From positions 2,480,001 through 2,544,000 of the forward strand of contig CAVTLA010000001.1 of the NCBI GenBank assembly GCA_963735465.1: a DNA stretch of 64,000 nucleotides, read 5' to 3'. Source of the stretch: DASZHJ01 sp963735465. Its GTDB lineage: Bacteria > Pseudomonadota > Alphaproteobacteria > ATCC43930 > CGMCC-115725. This document shows, one piece after another, positions 54,983 to 64,000 of the stretch (positions are counted from its first letter, which is position 1; each line of letters begins with the position of its first letter). The notes below the pieces were generated by a model. That model searched no databases and was not told the DNA's origin. It saw nothing but the letters and a program-made list of their open reading frames with translations. A program made the position numbers and the translations under genes.

Positions 54983-56077
54983 CTAGGGCAGTACGATCTC
55001 CACGCGCCGGTTCTGCGGCTCACGCACGCCATCAGGCGTCGGCACGCGGGGGTTTTCCTTGCCCCGCCACGCCTCGGCGATCGCGTTGTCCGGCACGCCC
55101 TGCTTGACCAGCGCCCCGTGCACGGTATCGGCACGGCGCTTGGAGAGACCCAGGTTGTACTGCTGGGTGCCCGCGAGGTCGGTGTAGCCGGTGACCATGA
55201 TCTTGGCCGCGCCCGTCTTCTTGTAGTAGTCGGCGGCCTGCTGGATCACCTGGGCGCCTTCAGGCGTCAACGTCGCCTTGTCGAAGTCGAAGAACACCAG
55301 GAACAGCTGCGGCTGCTTGGCCGGCGCGGGCGCCGGCGCCGGAGCCGGAGCGGCAACCGGAGCGGCGGCGGCCGGCGGCGGGGCCGGCGGCGGGCCGAAG
55401 TGATAGGCGAAGCCCAGCATCACGTTGTGGGTGTGGTAGCCGGTTGACAGCTGCGGGCTGCCGGCGACGTTCTGGGCCGCGAAGGACGGATTCACCACGC
55501 CGAAATAGCGATAGTCGAGGCTGAGCGACCATGCCGGAACGATCTGCCACTTCGCACCCACGATGCCCTGATAGGCCAGGGAGACGTCGGTGTCGTCGAA
55601 TACCTTGCTGTTGGTGCTCTGGATGCGGACGTTGTCCATCGTCACCGCGGCGAGGCCGAGGCCGGCGCCGACATAGGGGGTGATCGAGCTGTTCTTCATG
55701 AAGTCATAGAGAACGTTGCCCATGACGGCGGCGCTGCTGGCGCTGCCCGACAGCTTGGAAGAAACGGACGGCGGCCCGGTGAGGCTGCCATTCCAGTTAT
55801 CGAAATCCTGCCGGCGATAGACGGCCTCGAGCTCGGCGCGGACGCCGCTGGAGAATTCATAGCCGCCCACCACACCGGCCGCGAACCCCTCGCTCGGGCT
55901 CAGCGTCGCCTTGTTGGGCGTTGCAGCGGCACCGTTGGTGACATCGATGTCCTCAAGGTGCGACCAACCGCCCTCGCCACCAATGTACCAGCCCTCGGTC
56001 TGGCCCTGGGCATATGCCGAAGCCGACACCAAGGTGATTGCGGCCGCTCCCACCAGCAATGCGGTTAGCGCTCTCAT
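54983..56077 (-). CDS. OmpA family outer membrane protein
   Basis: 364 residues. Signal peptide (RALTALLVGAAAITLVSASAYA), an N-terminal eight-strand beta-barrel (about 22-240, aromatic-ended strands such as SLDYRYFGV), a Pro/Ala-rich linker (PPPAPPPAAAAPV then an AP repeat), and a C-terminal OmpA peptidoglycan-binding domain with FFDFDKATLTPEG, TGYTDLAG (Asp) and LSKRRADTV (Arg). It anchors the outer membrane to the wall. AGGGG precedes the ATG at 56077. Confidence 0.92.
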   Translation of the reverse strand: MRALTALLVGAAAITLVSASAYAQGQTEGWYIGGEGGWSHLEDIDVTNGAAATPNKATLSPSEGFAAGVVGGYEFSSGVRAELEAVYRRQDFDNWNGSLTGPPSVSSKLSGSASSAAVMGNVLYDFMKNSSITPYVGAGLGLAAVTMDNVRIQSTNSKVFDDTDVSLAYQGIVGAKWQIVPAWSLSLDYRYFGVVNPSFAAQNVAGSPQLSTGYHTHNVMLGFAYHFGPPPAPPPAAAAPVAAPAPAPAPAPAKQPQLFLVFFDFDKATLTPEGAQVIQQAADYYKKTGAAKIMVTGYTDLAGTQQYNLGLSKRRADTVHGALVKQGVPDNAIAEAWRGKENPRVPTPDGVREPQNRRVEIVLP

Positions 56078-56270
56078 TGACTTTACCCCTCCGACGAATT
56101 CCAACGGCGATGCCTTACCGACAAAAGTCGGCTCAAGTCTTGTTTACCACCTACACGTGATGGTGCAAGGCGCTTTCCCGCTGCCAATCAACGCATCAGA
56201 CTGAATTCCGCCTGTTGTGGCATCCATGTAACAGCCCGAAATGATTGAAATGAATGGGACTCTGACATAT

Positions 56271-56885
56271 TTAGGCCAAGGCCGTATGACGGAACACTTC
56301 CATTGAGCCTTCGTAAATCATCCGGACTGCCACGAAAGTAATCAGGGCCAGGCCGACCCAGGATATCCAGGGAAACCGGGCCAGAAGCCGGGCCACGAAG
56401 TGGGACGCTATTCCCATGAGAGCAACCGACAATAGCAATCCCGTGGCGAGGATCAGCAGGCTGTCCCGCGCCGTGCCAGCCACCGCCAGGACGTTGTCCA
56501 ACGACATGGAGATGTCCGCGAGGACGATCTGCAGGCAAGCCTGCGGCAGGGTTTTCGGCGGCGCCTCGGCCTCCCCCGCCCCATGATGCCGCGCGCCGCT
56601 GGCGCGGATTTCCCGGAACAGCTTCCAGGCCACCCACAACAGCAGGATGCCGCCAGCGAGGGTCAGGCCGATGATGGCGAGGACCTGGAGCGCCAGAGCG
56701 GCGAAGGCGATGCGCAGGGCGGTGGCGGCGCCGATGCCCCACAGGATCGCCTGGCGGCGCTGCCGGGGCGGCAGGCCGGCGGCAGCGAGGCCCACGATGA
56801 TGGCGTTGTCGCCCGCCAGCATGAGGTCGATGAGCATGACCTGAGCCAGCAGCCAGAGCTCGTGCAGTCCGACCGAAAACGACAC
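56271..56885 (-). CDS. TerC family integral membrane protein
   Basis: 204 residues from a GTG at 56885. Seven hydrophobic segments; the YjbE/TerC motifs are MLAGDNAIIVGLA and ADISMSLDNVLAVAG, whose paired acidic residues are thought to bind metal. Related proteins export manganese or give tellurite resistance. The exact ion is unknown. Divergent from the MFS gene. Confidence 0.83.
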   Translation of the reverse strand: MSFSVGLHELWLLAQVMLIDLMLAGDNAIIVGLAAAGLPPRQRRQAILWGIGAATALRIAFAALALQVLAIIGLTLAGGILLLWVAWKLFREIRASGARHHGAGEAEAPPKTLPQACLQIVLADISMSLDNVLAVAGTARDSLLILATGLLLSVALMGIASHFVARLLARFPWISWVGLALITFVAVRMIYEGSMEVFRHTALA

Positions 56886-57041
56886 CTGCCCGTCCCTTCC
56901 CTTAACCCGCCGCCAACGACTCGCGCGCACCCTGGAGGGCAGCGCGCTTCCTTACAAGGGACCTTTCCGTGCGGCCGGGGAGCCGACGGCGGCAAGTGCT
57001 CACTCACGCGGCGCATCCCGCCCTGGCTGCCTCGGATAGCG

Positions 57042-58211
57042 ATGGACATGCTGACTTCGCCGATCGCCCGCTTCTCGCTGTTTTCCGCCGCCAGCAATCT
57101 TGTCATCGGCGTGCAGATCGCCTTTTGGCCGCTCTGGCTCACGGCGCGTGGGCTGACGGCGTTGGAGATCGGTATCCTCGGGGGCGCCGCGCTCTGGATC
57201 CGATTGGCGGTGAACCCCCTCATCGGCATGCTGGCGGACCGCGGCGACGGCCGCCGCGTCATGCTGGCGCTCGCTGCCGGCGGCCTGATCGGCTACGCGC
57301 TCTTCATCCCCGCCTACGGTCTCTGGCCCCTGCTGCTGATCAGCACCGCCTCGGGCGCGTGCTTCGCGGCGCTGACACCGCTGGTGGACAATGCCGTGCT
57401 CCAGGCTCGGGTTGACTACGGACGAATGCGGATCTGGGGCTCCCTGACGTTCCTGCTGATCACCCTACTGATCGGCCGCCTGCTGGTGAACGCGCCGCCG
57501 GACACGTTGCTGGTGCTGCTGATCCTGGCGGGAGTGGCAGTCCTCGCCAGCACTTGGGCGCTGCCGACGGCACCGGCGCCGGTGCCCGGGCACGCCGGCG
57601 GTGCCTGGGGCACGCTGCTTCGGCCGCGCCATGTGCTTTTCCTGGTATCGGCGGCACTGATCCAGGCGAGCCACACCGTCTACAACAACTTCAGCACGCT
57701 CTATTGGCAAAGCCTCGGCTTCGATACCGACACCATCGGCTGGCTCTGGGCCGAGGGAGTGATCGCCGAGATCGCCCTGTTCTATTACGGCCGTGCATTG
57801 CTGAGCCGCCTGCAGCCGGCGCATCTGATGGCCCTGGGCGGCATCGCGGGGGTGCTGCGCTGGACCGTGCTGGGCACCGCGGTGTCGCTGCCGGCGATCC
57901 TGGCGGTCAATTTCACGCACTGCTTCACCTGGGCCGCGGCGCATCTGGGCGCCATGTACTACCTGCTGCGCCACGCGCCGGCGGGCCAGGCCGGCACGGC
58001 ACTCTCTGTCTATTCGGCGACCCAGGGCCTCGGGTTCGGACTGGCGTCGCTGTTCTCCGGCGCGCTCTACGAGGCGACCGGCGGCGGCGCATTTCTGGCG
58101 ATGGCGGCGATGTGCGCGGCGGGCGCTCTGGGCGCTCTGGTGCTGGCGTTCGGCGCGCGCGACGAAGCGGCGCCGTCGCAGGGTCCGCGAACTCTCGTCG
58201 CGCGGCGATGA
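57042..58211 (+). CDS. MFS transporter
   Basis: 389 residues with about twelve hydrophobic helices. Motif A-like GMLADRGDGRRVML follows helix 2, typical of the major facilitator superfamily. The repeated pattern of the first half (FSAASNLVIGVQIAFWPLW) resembles the PPP-type family of aromatic acid transporters. Substrate unknown. No signal for regulation is visible. Confidence 0.83.
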   Translation: MDMLTSPIARFSLFSAASNLVIGVQIAFWPLWLTARGLTALEIGILGGAALWIRLAVNPLIGMLADRGDGRRVMLALAAGGLIGYALFIPAYGLWPLLLISTASGACFAALTPLVDNAVLQARVDYGRMRIWGSLTFLLITLLIGRLLVNAPPDTLLVLLILAGVAVLASTWALPTAPAPVPGHAGGAWGTLLRPRHVLFLVSAALIQASHTVYNNFSTLYWQSLGFDTDTIGWLWAEGVIAEIALFYYGRALLSRLQPAHLMALGGIAGVLRWTVLGTAVSLPAILAVNFTHCFTWAAAHLGAMYYLLRHAPAGQAGTALSVYSATQGLGFGLASLFSGALYEATGGGAFLAMAAMCAAGALGALVLAFGARDEAAPSQGPRTLVARR

Positions 58212-58263
58212 TTTGTTAAGCCTTTCGCCGGACACTCAGGCCATCCTTTTCGGGGGATCTTCC

Positions 58264-59217
58264 ATGCGCGTGAGCAAGTCTCGCAAAATCCGTCGGACCG
58301 CGCCGCAGGCGCCGGTCATCGTCCGGCGCGGCCACGGCCGCCTGCGCGTGCGTCGTCCGCAAGCCGAGCCGGTCTTCGACTTGATCGCGATCGCCGGTCG
58401 CGACCGCATGGATCCGGGAATGCCGGAGCCGAGCTGGCCCAGCGGCGACGTGGCGTTCCTGACCGCAGTGCTGCGCGCCCAGCGCGTGCCGGAGCTACTG
58501 GTGCAGCGGATCGCCGCCGCCATCCCGACGATGGCCGCCGCCAACACCACCCTCGCGGACCGGCTCGCCGAGGCGCTGACGATCGCCGTCGACTTTGCCC
58601 CGCTCGCGGACGTGACCAAGGCGCCTCGCCTCCTGCTCGCCGGCCCCTCCGGCTGCGGCAAGACCACGCTGGGCGCCAAGCTGGCGGCGGCCCATGGCGG
58701 CACCATCCGCTTCATCAGCACCGATGTCGGCCGCGTCGGTGGCGTGGCCCAGCTCCGCGAATACGCGAGCGCTCTCGGCGTGCCCCTCGACGAGGCGGCG
58801 AGCCCGGAGGCGCTCCATGATCTGGTCGAGGCCCATGCGGACGAGGCTCTGATCATCGATACCGGCGGCACGGATCCCGGTGACGACTACGCCTGGGAAT
58901 CCCTGCGGCCCTGGGTGGTGGCGGCTGACGCCACGCCGCTTCTGGTGCTGCCGGCGAATGTCCTGGTGGAGGACGCCATCGCCGCCGGCCGCGCCACCGG
59001 CGCCCTCAGCGGCCGGCACGTGGCGGTGACCCGTCTCGACATCGTGCGCCGCGTCGGCGCCGTGCTGGGCGCCGCGATGGCGGGCCTCGCCCTCGCCGGC
59101 GCCAGCATCACGCCGCACTTCGCCTACGGGCTGCGCTCGCTCACCCCCGAGGTTCTGGCTCAGCGCCTGCTGTCCGGCGCCCTCGAGGACGAGCGCTGGC
59201 GGGCGCCGGCGGCATAG
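58264..59217 (+). CDS. Orphan SRP54/FlhF-type GTPase
   Basis: 317 residues. A basic N-terminus and a helical N-domain (60-115) precede an SRP-type G domain: P-loop GPSGCGKTT at 127-135, the G2/insertion-box STDVGRVGGVAQLREYA, G3 as IIDTGGTD (usually DTAGR), G4 as VTRLD (usually TKLD), and G5 as YGLRSLTPEVL. It is closest to FlhF, but no flagellar genes are near. GGGGG precedes the ATG. The function could be flagellar placement or an unrelated polar role. Confidence 0.8.
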   Translation: MRVSKSRKIRRTAPQAPVIVRRGHGRLRVRRPQAEPVFDLIAIAGRDRMDPGMPEPSWPSGDVAFLTAVLRAQRVPELLVQRIAAAIPTMAAANTTLADRLAEALTIAVDFAPLADVTKAPRLLLAGPSGCGKTTLGAKLAAAHGGTIRFISTDVGRVGGVAQLREYASALGVPLDEAASPEALHDLVEAHADEALIIDTGGTDPGDDYAWESLRPWVVAADATPLLVLPANVLVEDAIAAGRATGALSGRHVAVTRLDIVRRVGAVLGAAMAGLALAGASITPHFAYGLRSLTPEVLAQRLLSGALEDERWRAPAA

Positions 59218-59227
59218 CCTTCCGTCG

Positions 59228-60046
59228 TCAGCGCCACCTCAGCGCCCAGCGCTCAAGCGCCGAGAGCGCGGCGCCGATCAGCAGCCCCAGTATCGACAGC
59301 ACCACCACGCCTGCCATCAGCTGATCGGTCAGCATGAGGTTCCCGGCGGTGAGCACGAAGGCGCCGATGCCTTCCTGAGCGCCGATCATCTCCGCCGCCA
59401 CCACCAATAGAAGCGCGGTCGCCGCCGAGATGCGGAAGCCCGCGAGGATGCCCGGCAGCGCCCCCGGCAACACGACCTTCGTCACGACGGCCGGGAATGG
59501 CAGGCCGAAGCTCTGCGCCATCCGCACCAGGCTCACCGAAATGCCGTCGATCCCGCTGTAGGTGGCGATCGCGGTGGGAAAGAACACGCCCAGCGCGATG
59601 GTCGCCCATTTCGAGGTCTCGCCGATGCCGAGCCACAGGATGAGAAGCGGCAGCAGCGCGATCTTCGGCACCGGAAAGAGCGCGGAGATGACCGGCACGC
59701 CGACCGCGCGCGGGAGCGAGAACAGGCCCATGGCGAGCCCCACCGCCAGGCCCGCGACGGTACCCAGCGCCCAGCCGCCGCCGATGCGGCTCAGCGACGC
59801 CGCGAGATGATGCCAGAGCTCGCCGGTGGCGATGAGGTGTCGGAGCGCCAGCACGATGCTCCAGGGGCTCGGCAGGAAGACGGGGTTGAGGATGCGGAGG
59901 GACACGGCGGCCTGCCAGGCGGCGATCGCCACGGCGAAGGCGACCCAGGACGCCCAGCGCCGCGGCCGCAGGGCGAAGCCGCCACCGCGGAAGGGGATCG
60001 GGCGTGGCGCCTCCCGGGATGCGCCGGCACTGCGCTCGCTAGGCAT
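59228..60046 (-). CDS. NitT/TauT-type ABC transporter permease
   Basis: 272 residues with six hydrophobic helices and the permease EAA-like loop (FRISAATALLLVVAAEMIGAQEGIG). Third gene of a three-gene importer; its start overlaps the ATPase stop by 8 bp. Nitrate, sulfonate, taurine or a thiamine precursor are typical substrates. Confidence 0.88.
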   Translation of the reverse strand: MPSERSAGASREAPRPIPFRGGGFALRPRRWASWVAFAVAIAAWQAAVSLRILNPVFLPSPWSIVLALRHLIATGELWHHLAASLSRIGGGWALGTVAGLAVGLAMGLFSLPRAVGVPVISALFPVPKIALLPLLILWLGIGETSKWATIALGVFFPTAIATYSGIDGISVSLVRMAQSFGLPFPAVVTKVVLPGALPGILAGFRISAATALLLVVAAEMIGAQEGIGAFVLTAGNLMLTDQLMAGVVVLSILGLLIGAALSALERWALRWR

Positions 60047-60812
60047 CGAGCATCTCGCGGTCGGCGACCTGGGCTTCGGCCTTGATGCTGTCCCAGAGCC
60101 GGTCGTGAAGCACCGCCAGCGCCGCCTGCGCCGCGGACCCGGCGCGCTCGCGCTGGGCGATCGGCACCGGCACCACCGCCGTGATGCGGCCGGGGCGGCG
60201 CGACAGCACGACGATGCGATCGGCGAGGCGCAGCGCCTCGGCGAGATTGTGGGTGACATAGACCGCGGCTACCCGCTCGCCGAGCCAGAGCGCCAGGAAT
60301 TCTTCCATGAGCAGATCGCGGGTCTGGGCGTCGAGGGCGGAAAGCGGCTCGTCCATCAGCAAGACCGCCGGCCGCACCACGAGGGCGCGCGCGATCCCGA
60401 CACGCTGGCGCATGCCGCCGGAGAGCTGTTTCGGATAGGCGTCGCGGAAATCCGCGAGGCCGATGCGATCGAGAGCGGCCGCCACCCGCTCGCGCCGCTC
60501 GGCGGCTGAGAGCCGATGATGTTCCAGCGCCAGCGCCACGTTGCCCGCCACGGTCCGCCACGGCAGCAGCGCGAAATCCTGGAATACGAAGGTGAAAGGA
60601 TTGAGGCTGTCGGCGGGCGCCTCGCCCGCGATCAGAACGCGGCCTCGGGTCGGCTTCAGGAGTCCGCCCACGATCGAGAGCAATGTGGACTTGCCGCAGC
60701 CGGAGGGACCGATCAGGGCCACGATCTCGCCGGCGTTCACCCGCAGATCAATGCCATCGAGCACCGGCAGCTCGTCATAAGCGTGGCCGATGCCCTCGAT
60801 GATCAGATCCAT
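60039..60812 (-). CDS. NitT/TauT-type ABC transporter ATPase
   Basis: 257 residues. Walker A GPSGCGKSTLLSIVGG, Q-loop FVFQDFALLPWRT, signature LSGGMRQRVGIARAL, Walker B LLMDEPLSALD and the H-loop VTHNLAEAL. The sequence is complete and intact. It sits between the binding-protein gene (10 bp upstream) and the permease. Confidence 0.93.
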   Translation of the reverse strand: MDLIIEGIGHAYDELPVLDGIDLRVNAGEIVALIGPSGCGKSTLLSIVGGLLKPTRGRVLIAGEAPADSLNPFTFVFQDFALLPWRTVAGNVALALEHHRLSAAERRERVAAALDRIGLADFRDAYPKQLSGGMRQRVGIARALVVRPAVLLMDEPLSALDAQTRDLLMEEFLALWLGERVAAVYVTHNLAEALRLADRIVVLSRRPGRITAVVPVPIAQRERAGSAAQAALAVLHDRLWDSIKAEAQVADREMLDA

Positions 60813-60822
60813 GCCGCCGCCC

Positions 60823-61839
60823 TCAATTGGGCACGTCGTAATGTCCCTCGACGAAGGAGAGATCGACGATGGTCTTGGGGTCGACGTCAGGATCCACCAG
60901 ACCTTGCGACTGATACCAGGCGACCTGGTGGTAGACGTCGCGCACCAGCAGCCGCGCATCGGGGTCCACATAGGGAATGCCGAGGCGGATCTGGTCCGGC
61001 ACCAGGCCGGTATACTTGCTGACGATGGCGAGGAGCGCCGGCGCCCCCGGCCCCTCCACCGGCCTGCCGTCCGGCCCCTTCTTCAGGAAGGCGTCGTAGA
61101 AATCCCGGGCGCCCTTCTGATAGGCGCGCACGGCGGCGGCGATGACGCCCCGGCGCTCGGTGATCGAGCGCTGGGTCGCGAAGATCGCGCCCAATTGCCA
61201 GGGCGTCTCGTCGCCGACCCAGCCCAGGAGCTTGACGTCGCCCGCGGCCAGCAGCGGTGCCGCGACCGTGGCGGGCATCGTCGCGGCATCGACCTGCCCC
61301 CCCTTGAGCGCGCTCGCCATGTTGCCCATGGACTGCAGCGGCACCAGCTTGAGGCTGGTCAGGGGAAAGTTCAGCTTCTCGGCGATCAGCCCGACATTGT
61401 AGTGGAAGGTCGAGCCGACTTGGGTGATGGCGATCGAGTGGCCCGGCAGGTCGGCGAGACTCGTGAGCCCGGCCTCATAGGCTTGCCTGGACGCCACATA
61501 GGCATTGAGGTGATAGCCCGGCTCCTCGCGGCTTTGCGCTGCGACGATGCGCAGCGCGCCCTTGCCGGCAAGATTGAAGAAGCCCGCCGTCAAGCCGGTG
61601 ACGCCGATATCGATGTCGCCGGAGACCGTCGCTACCGCCACCGGCTGCGCGGCGTCGAAGAACCTGAGCTCGACGTCAAGACCCTCGGCGGCAAAGTAGC
61701 CCTTGTCCTGGGAGACGAAGACCGGACCGGAGGACGCCAGGCGAAGCACGCCGATGCGCAGCTTCTCGGCGGCGTCGGCGCCACCGGAGGCCAGCGCCAC
61801 GACGAGCGCCAGAACGGCGGCGATCCAACCTCGCATCAT
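60823..61839 (-). CDS. NitT/TauT-type ABC transporter substrate-binding protein
   Basis: 338 residues with a signal peptide (MRGWIAAVLALVVALASGGADA). The SsuA/THI5-like fold: RIGVLRLASSGPVFVSQDKG, VTGLTAGFFNLAGKG, and QVGSTFHYNVGLIAEK. First gene of the operon. The ligand is not predictable; the neighbours give no hint. Confidence 0.88.
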   Translation of the reverse strand: MMRGWIAAVLALVVALASGGADAAEKLRIGVLRLASSGPVFVSQDKGYFAAEGLDVELRFFDAAQPVAVATVSGDIDIGVTGLTAGFFNLAGKGALRIVAAQSREEPGYHLNAYVASRQAYEAGLTSLADLPGHSIAITQVGSTFHYNVGLIAEKLNFPLTSLKLVPLQSMGNMASALKGGQVDAATMPATVAAPLLAAGDVKLLGWVGDETPWQLGAIFATQRSITERRGVIAAAVRAYQKGARDFYDAFLKKGPDGRPVEGPGAPALLAIVSKYTGLVPDQIRLGIPYVDPDARLLVRDVYHQVAWYQSQGLVDPDVDPKTIVDLSFVEGHYDVPN

Positions 61840-61976
61840 CCCTTCCTCCCAGCAGCGGGCGCGGCGGCACTCCCCGCGGGAGTCGCCGGCACGCGACGCG
61901 CCGGCAGAATGCGAAGACGACGGCGCCTTGGCAAGACAAGGCTTCGCCGCCGGGTATCCCTACCCTGGCGGGGCGG

Positions 61977-62441
61977 CTACTCCTGGCAGGAGACGTAGGA
62001 GGTGCGGTTGGCGGCGGCCTGCGTCGCGACGTAGCGGCGGAAGTCCGCCGAGCCGGCGATGCTGTTCGCCAGCGCGATCATGCCGCCGGTGGTCTGGCAG
62101 ATCTCGACGGAATTGCGGGTGCCGGACGCCAGCGAGGCCTGGTTGGCGAGCCGCGTCATGTAATTCTCGAAGGTGATGTCGGCACGGTGCTCGCCGGCGC
62201 GGCGGAAGTGATCGATCATCTGGCGCTGGTAGCCCATGATGGCATCACGGTTGCGTTGGGTGAATTCGCCATAGGTGGTGTCGCGGCAGATGTCGCTCAC
62301 CACCATGAGCTGGGCCTGGAAATGGACCGCCTGCTCGGCTTCGATGTCGGCGCCGGAGTAGCACCCCGGTCGAACCGACGCTGCCTGAGCCGCCATCGCT
62401 ACCAGACTCAATACCGCGCCGAGCGCCATTGAACGTCGCAT
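61977..62441 (-). CDS. Secreted protein of unknown function
   Basis: 154 residues with a signal peptide (MALGAVLSLVAMAAQAA). Four cysteines (RPGCYSG, DICRDTT, EICQTTG, SCQE) suggest two disulfides in the periplasm. Mostly helical. I recognise no family. GGTGGG precedes the ATG at 62441. Divergent from the aspartic protease gene. Confidence 0.7.
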   Translation of the reverse strand: MRRSMALGAVLSLVAMAAQAASVRPGCYSGADIEAEQAVHFQAQLMVVSDICRDTTYGEFTQRNRDAIMGYQRQMIDHFRRAGEHRADITFENYMTRLANQASLASGTRNSVEICQTTGGMIALANSIAGSADFRRYVATQAAANRTSYVSCQE

Positions 62442-62683
62442 GATTCCCACCTGGTTGCCGCCGCTTGGTCCCCAGCGCAAAGAATGCTTTCCCTGTGCCA
62501 GGAGTCAATCCGTAACAGCTCGGCATTTGCGCCAGTTTTACCCGTATGCCGGTTGAATTCGCCGCGCCCGGAGTCGGCGGCGGCGGGCGCTCTTCATGGA
62601 TCGGTAAGGATGGCGGGTCACCATGCGCGCTGTCCCCGGGTCACAGGCCCGTGGGCGACATCACCGGCGCGAGATCGTCCGCA

Positions 62684-63211
62684 ATGTTGAAATCCGCCGT
62701 CCGTACCGTGCTGATCTGGGTCCTGCTGGCGGGCGCCGCCGGCTATGCCGTCGCGCCCGGCGGCCCGCTCGCCAACCTTCTGACGCATCCGGCGGCGGTC
62801 TCGGCCACCAGCCCGGCGCCTCGGCAGGCGCCGCACGTCGCCGCCAACGAATCCAGGTTTCGCCGTGCCCGCGACGGTCATTTCTACGTCGACGCCGACG
62901 TCAACGGCACCCGGATCCACTTCCTCGTCGATACCGGCGCCAGCCTGGTGGTGCTGTCGCCGGACGACGCGCGCGCCGCCGGGATCCGGCCGAGTCAGCA
63001 GGATTTCAGCGGGCGCGCCAGCACGGCCAACGGGATCGCGCGAGTGGCGCCGGTGACCCTGCGCGAGATCGGCGTGCAGCAGCTTTCGTTTTACGACGTA
63101 CCAGCCTCGGTGCTGGAGCAGCCGATGCCGGTCTCGCTCCTCGGCATGAGCTTCCTCAGCCGGCTGCAGGGCTACGAGACCCGGGACGACGAGCTGGTGC
63201 TGCGCTGGTAG
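62684..63211 (+). CDS. Retropepsin-like aspartic protease, TIGR02281 type
   Basis: 175 residues. An N-terminal membrane anchor (VRTVLIWVLLAGAAGYAVA) precedes a clan AA aspartic protease domain: FLVDTGASLVVLS with the catalytic Asp at 83, and a C-terminal LLGMSFLSRLQGY, the second conserved stretch. It works as a dimer in the periplasm. Substrate unknown. Starts at 62684; convergent with the DedA gene by one base gap. Confidence 0.88.
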   Translation: MLKSAVRTVLIWVLLAGAAGYAVAPGGPLANLLTHPAAVSATSPAPRQAPHVAANESRFRRARDGHFYVDADVNGTRIHFLVDTGASLVVLSPDDARAAGIRPSQQDFSGRASTANGIARVAPVTLREIGVQQLSFYDVPASVLEQPMPVSLLGMSFLSRLQGYETRDDELVLRW

Positions 63212-63212
63212 G

Positions 63213-63785
63213 TCAGTGCTTCCGGTGCTTGCGCACGAACATCGCCACCGAGACCCCGATGACAACCGCCGCGAAGATGCCGAGCATCGTCAGCTGAACG
63301 CCCCGGGCGAGATCACCCAGCGCGTGCTTGTAGGCATGGCCGAAGAGAAATCCGACGCCGACGAAGACGCAGGCCCACATCCCGGCGGCGATGAAGTTCA
63401 GGATGCAGAAGCGCTTCCAGCCGATGCCGCTGATGCCAAGGGCGAAGGATGAGACGTTGCGCACCCCGTAGATGAAGCGGAACGTCAGGATGAACCCGGC
63501 ATCGAATCGGCGCAGCCAGGTCAGCGCCTTGTCGACACGGCTGCGCCAGGCCGGGCGCCGCTCGAGCAGGCGAAGCCCGAAATGCCGGCCGATCCAGAAA
63601 TAGCACTGATCGCCGGCGAAGCTGCCGAGCCAGGCGGCGCCCAATAGCAGCGCCGGATTCAGGAAGCCCTGCGCCGCCGCGAATCCGGCAAAGAGCACGA
63701 AGGTCTCGCCCTCGAAGAAGGTCCACACGAAGGTGATCGCATAGGACCAGAGCCCGTGCTCCCGGATCAACTCCTGGACGTCCAT
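63213..63785 (-). CDS. DedA family membrane protein
   Basis: 190 residues with four or five hydrophobic segments. The DedA/SNARE-associated pattern is visible: FFEGETFVLFAGFAA, the loop FAGDQCYFWIGRHFG, and FRFIYGVRNVSSFALGISG with the conserved Arg residues. Members act as lipid scramblases, moving undecaprenyl phosphate or phospholipids. The ATG at 63785 has GGGAG upstream; a GTG at 63788 is also possible. Confidence 0.88.
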   Translation of the reverse strand: MDVQELIREHGLWSYAITFVWTFFEGETFVLFAGFAAAQGFLNPALLLGAAWLGSFAGDQCYFWIGRHFGLRLLERRPAWRSRVDKALTWLRRFDAGFILTFRFIYGVRNVSSFALGISGIGWKRFCILNFIAAGMWACVFVGVGFLFGHAYKHALGDLARGVQLTMLGIFAAVVIGVSVAMFVRKHRKH

Positions 63786-64000
63786 CACTCCCGTTTCCGT
63801 CCCGTCGGGGGCATGACCCCTAATTGCAACCCCGCGGAGGGGCGAAGGACGCCGATCCTATGCTTTCGGGGTAGCAACGGTCGAGGGGACAGTTGCGTGG
63901 GCGCGCGGGCTCGGCGAAGAATGTCGCCCGCTCGGGCAATCCGCGAATCCACCGGACGGCATTCCGCAGAGATAGCACAATTCAAATGTCGAGGGGGATC

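Noticed and set aside
56180..56230. EcfG-like GGAAT and CGTT upstream of the OmpA gene on the minus strand
   Set aside because: The spacer is only 11 bases, too short for an EcfG promoter.
63785..63985. Small minus-strand frame upstream of dedA
   Set aside because: No ribosome binding site, no domain, and it ends inside the DedA start region.

Overview
The window is a gene-dense, high-GC stretch of a bacterial chromosome. Several families that are typical of Alphaproteobacteria occur together: a DUF1013/TrcR cell-cycle regulator, DUF1192, two DUF465 (YdcH-like) proteins, COQ9 beside def and rpsU, a three-gene proton-translocating transhydrogenase (pntAA-pntAB-pntB) and EcfG-like promoter sequences. 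A Rhodospirillales-like member is my best guess, but I cannot verify the taxon. I see no rRNA, tRNA, CRISPR array, transposase, integrase or prophage gene.

0-22 kb is mostly housekeeping: metY, a quinone oxidoreductase, trcR, two acyl-CoA synthetases (prpE and a DmdB-like enzyme), ubiX, a phosphofructokinase, a diguanylate cyclase, purEK, a GST/HxlR pair, cinA, a TPR-2OG oxygenase, and COQ9, def and rpsU. Two inverted copies (about 90% identical) of a 113-bp hairpin repeat lie at 4.2 and 18.6 kb.

22-37 kb carries pnt, an ECF sigma/anti-sigma pair and a surface-glycan locus: an acyltransferase, an ABC exporter, an unusual glycoside hydrolase-glycosyltransferase fusion, galE, then ugd and uxs. 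The last two make UDP-glucuronate and UDP-xylose, and a textbook EcfG (general stress) promoter precedes ugd. Four genes here (pntB, the ABC exporter, the GH-GT fusion and galE) each carry exactly one extra base that breaks the frame. They lie within 10 kb, so this is either a patch of sequence error or real decay.

37-50 kb holds a metallophosphoesterase-like/radical SAM fusion of unknown function, a UbiB-like kinase with an M3 peptidase, fadD, a LysR/TauE pair around a perfect operator-like palindrome, a UDP-glucuronate 4-epimerase, a zinc alcohol dehydrogenase, an orphan LivK-type binding protein and a cytochrome P450. 50-53 kb is an AT-richer patch with an OpgC-like acyltransferase next to an SGNH hydrolase. 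53-64 kb holds an MDR reductase, a BMP-family binding protein, an OmpA-family porin, TerC and MFS membrane proteins, an orphan SRP-type GTPase, a complete NitT/TauT-type ABC transporter, a retropepsin-like protease and a DedA protein.

The most promising unexplained items are the GH-GT2 fusion with its exporter and sugar-nucleotide genes, and the degenerate metallophosphoesterase-radical SAM fusion.
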